Assembly (NCBI GenBank): GCA_001800315.1
Contig: MGVE01000007.1
Coordinates: 124,001-188,000 of the forward strand
Origin: Elusimicrobia bacterium RIFOXYA2_FULL_47_53
Lineage (GTDB): Bacteria > Elusimicrobiota > Endomicrobiia > Endomicrobiales > XYA2-FULL-47-53
Length of the DNA stretch: 64,000 nucleotides
Direction of reading: 5' to 3'
Below, one piece after another: positions 62,005 through 64,000 of the stretch. Under the pieces are notes generated by a model. It had not been told where the DNA came from. It made no database searches and was given only the letters and a program-made list of their open reading frames with translations. Numbering within the stretch: position 1 is the stretch's first letter; each line of letters starts with the position of its first letter. The position numbers and the translations under genes were made by a program.

Positions 62005-63315
62005 ATGTATTTCTCCAGGCACAACATATTCTCAAAGCTAAAGGATTCCGATAACTATTTTATCGTGAACCTGCTTACGGGCAGCGCGGATATACTCGCG
62101 CCCGAGAAGGCTGCCGAGATAAAACGCGGCGAGTACTCAGATATTGAGGAATACAAAAACAAAGGCTACCTGGCCGAGGAAGACTCCGAGAAGAAATTAT
62201 TCAACTCCAGGTATCTGGACTTTATCAGAAACCGCGAGAACGACGAGATGCAGCTGTTTTTCGTGCCCTGGTACGAATGCAACTTTAAGTGCAGTTACTG
62301 CTACCAGTCCGAATACAGCAACGAATCCGTTCAACTGCAAAAACCGGTCATAGACGCCTTCTTTGCGCACATCTCCGAAGCTTTCCGCGATAAAAGAAAA
62401 TACATAACAATTTTCGGCGGCGAGCCGCTTCTTTCCGGCAGTATCCAGAAGGAGATGATAACCTACCTTATCTCGGAAGCCGCAAAAAGAAATATTGACT
62501 TGGCCATAGTCACAAACGGATACAACATAACAGGCTACTCCGAAGTACTGGCAAAAGCGCCCTTGCGGGAGATACAGATCACGCTGGACGGCACCCGGGA
62601 AATCCATGATAAAAGGCGCGCTCTTAAAAACGGCGGAGGCACCTTTGATAAAATAGCCGAGGGGATTGATTTTTGTCTTTCCAAAAAAATACCGGTAAAC
62701 CTGCGGGTTGTAATTGATTCGGAGAATATCAATAACCTGGTTGAACTCTCCGGCTTCGCGGCCCGTAAAGGCTGGACTGACAGCCCGTTTTTTAAAACCC
62801 AGCTGGGCAGAAACTACGAACTCCACTCCTGCGGCAGCCATAAGCCGGCCCTTTTTGACAGGGCGAAAATGTACGAAGAACTCTACGAGCTTTTAAAAAT
62901 TCATCCCGATATTCTAAAATTCCACAAACCGGCGTTTTCAGTTTCAAAATTCCTTTCAGAAAACGGCGAGCTTCCCTCCCCCCTGTTTGACTCCTGCCCG
63001 GGATGCAAAACAGAATGGGCCTTTGACTATACCGGTTCCATTTATCCCTGCACGGCAACTGTTGGCAAAACCGGCGAGAAAATAGGAAGCTTTTACCCGA
63101 AAACATCTTTAGACGAAGGGCGAATTGAGGCATGGCAGGACAGGGATGTCACTTCCATAGAGAAATGCGGGGATTGCCCGCTGCAGCTCGCCTGCGGCGG
63201 AGGCTGCGGCTCCGTCGCCAGAAATAATACAGGAAAACTGCTAAGCCCGGACTGCAGGCCGGTAGACAAACTCCTTGAACTGGGCCTGTCGGCCTACTTC
63301 GGTGAAAAAATCTGA
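62005..63315 (+). CDS. Radical SAM/SPASM-domain peptide-maturase-like enzyme
   Basis: This 436-residue enzyme starts at ATG 62005 with GGAG 4 bp before. The radical SAM cluster motif is Cys92-xxx-Cys96-xx-Cys99 (CNFKCSYC), followed by FGGEPLL. The C-terminal SPASM set is complete: CX9GX4C (Cys334 to Cys349), CX2CX5CX3C (Cys388, 391, 397, 401) and a final Cys417, holding two extra clusters. The N-terminal 85 residues look like a peptide-binding region. The substrate is probably the upstream 41-residue peptide. Confidence 0.92.
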   Translation: MYFSRHNIFSKLKDSDNYFIVNLLTGSADILAPEKAAEIKRGEYSDIEEYKNKGYLAEEDSEKKLFNSRYLDFIRNRENDEMQLFFVPWYECNFKCSYCYQSEYSNESVQLQKPVIDAFFAHISEAFRDKRKYITIFGGEPLLSGSIQKEMITYLISEAAKRNIDLAIVTNGYNITGYSEVLAKAPLREIQITLDGTREIHDKRRALKNGGGTFDKIAEGIDFCLSKKIPVNLRVVIDSENINNLVELSGFAARKGWTDSPFFKTQLGRNYELHSCGSHKPALFDRAKMYEELYELLKIHPDILKFHKPAFSVSKFLSENGELPSPLFDSCPGCKTEWAFDYTGSIYPCTATVGKTGEKIGSFYPKTSLDEGRIEAWQDRDVTSIEKCGDCPLQLACGGGCGSVARNNTGKLLSPDCRPVDKLLELGLSAYFGEKI

Positions 63316-63333
63316 TTGCAAAAAGAGGCGCAA

Positions 63334-64000
63334 ATGACTGAAAAAATTACTTATGTCAACGGCGAAACTTTTGACAGCGAAGTGCTGAAATCCGCCTTAG
63401 CCGTTGTGGATTTCTATTCAACGGAATGCCCCCCCTGCGAAGCGCTCGCGGCCAAATTTGAACCGCTCTCGGAACTTTACGGAGGCGACATTAAATTTGT
63501 CAAAGTTTTCAGGCAGGAAAACAGGGCCCTGGCGGAATCGCTCTCGGTAAAATCTTCACCGACCGTTCTTTTTTTCGTAAACGGCAGGGAAACCGGAACC
63601 CGCCTGACCGGAGGCGTTAAGAGAAGCGAGCTTATTCAAAACCTGGATGCCATGCTAAACCCGAAAAGAGCCGCTGAAATTAAATCAAAAATCATACCGA
63701 TAGAAACCAAAACCGATGTGCTGATACTTGGAGCCGGTCCGGCCGGCCTTACCGCGGCCATTTACACCGCCCAGGCAAAACTTAACACAATTATCATTGA
63801 CAGAGCGCTTTCCGGCGGACAGGTCGCCACTACTCACCAGGTTTCCAATTTTCCGGGATTTACGCAGCCTGTCGCGGGATATGAGCTTATGCACCGCATG
63901 AACGAACAGGCCAAAATCGCCGGCGCTCAAACCAGGTACGCCGTGGATCTTACCAGAGTGGATCTTAAAACCAAAACCGTGACTATTGACGGCTTTGAGA
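63334..64000 (+). CDS. Thioredoxin-thioredoxin reductase fusion (partial, cut by window end)
   Basis: The first 222 residues are seen. Residues 1-110 form a thioredoxin domain with active site ECPPCEAL, a CPPC variant of the usual CGPC, and SSPTVLFFVNG after the cis-Pro. From about residue 128 a TrxB-type FAD domain begins (VLILGAGPAGLTAAIY, ALSGGQVATTHQVSNFPG). It reduces disulfides with NAD(P)H. GAGG lies before the ATG and it follows the radical SAM gene by 18 bp. The C-terminal half, with the reductase CxxC, lies beyond the window. Confidence 0.9.
   Translation, partial: MTEKITYVNGETFDSEVLKSALAVVDFYSTECPPCEALAAKFEPLSELYGGDIKFVKVFRQENRALAESLSVKSSPTVLFFVNGRETGTRLTGGVKRSELIQNLDAMLNPKRAAEIKSKIIPIETKTDVLILGAGPAGLTAAIYTAQAKLNTIIIDRALSGGQVATTHQVSNFPGFTQPVAGYELMHRMNEQAKIAGAQTRYAVDLTRVDLKTKTVTIDGFE

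Overview
The window reads as one stretch of chromosome from an anaerobic, Gram-negative-type bacterium with about 50% GC. Periplasmic parvulin chaperones, a LolA-like lipoprotein-sorting fold, small proteins ending in Phe like outer-membrane barrels, and N-terminal export signals point to a double membrane. Rubrerythrin, superoxide reductase, ferredoxin-linked enzymes and a membrane-bound hydrogenase point to anaerobic life. The mixture (SpoVG, bL25, complex-I-like hydrogenase, many short dispersed hairpin repeats) suggests an Elusimicrobiota/Omnitrophota-type lineage, but this is inference only. Almost all genes lie on the minus strand; the exceptions are the Memo/AMMECR1 fusion at 40.5 kb and the last 3.4 kb.

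Layout (minus strand unless stated): 0-5.4 kb, a diguanylate cyclase, a methyltransferase and a lexA / small protein / dinB SOS operon. 5.8-6.7 kb, an FKBP isomerase and a DUF2062 protein. 7-24 kb, a long energy cluster: an 11-subunit complex-I-like [NiFe] hydrogenase (JKLMNABCDHI order), its maturation protease, then atpZ-I-B-E-F-H-A-G-D-C. The hydrogenase catalytic subunit keeps both CxxC nickel-binding pairs, so electrons from ferredoxin probably go to protons while the three antiporter-like subunits pump ions that the F-ATPase then uses. 24.3-36.5 kb, housekeeping genes: metF-metV, pth, rplY, prs, glmU, tRNA-Gln, spoVG, ispE, a TPR protein, rimI, pdxA and two parvulins. 37-42 kb, mfd diverging from a Memo-AMMECR1 fusion. 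42-48 kb, a nitrogen island (an outer-membrane protein, amtB, two PII proteins, a class I amidotransferase and a class II amidotransferase-like protein lacking its catalytic Cys) behind a consensus promoter and a leader hairpin. 49-60 kb, redox and iron-sulfur genes: 2-oxoacid:ferredoxin oxidoreductase, rubrerythrin, superoxide reductase, TusA, NifU, IscS, ferritin-like proteins, a copper ATPase and nadA.

The most unusual locus is at the right edge (60.5-64 kb, plus strand): ArsR-type regulator, FmdB-type zinc ribbon, ArsM-like methyltransferase with a Cys-rich tail, a 41-residue Cys-containing peptide gene, a radical SAM/SPASM enzyme, and a thioredoxin-thioredoxin reductase fusion cut by the window end. 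It looks like a ribosomal-peptide modification system tied to thiol or metalloid chemistry.

Non-coding DNA is rich in dispersed repeats: a ~150-bp MITE-like element with terminal inverted repeats (two copies, one inside the ATP synthase operon), a ~175-bp palindrome-bounded family (three copies), a ~130-bp family, a 27-bp tandem array and several short hairpin units.
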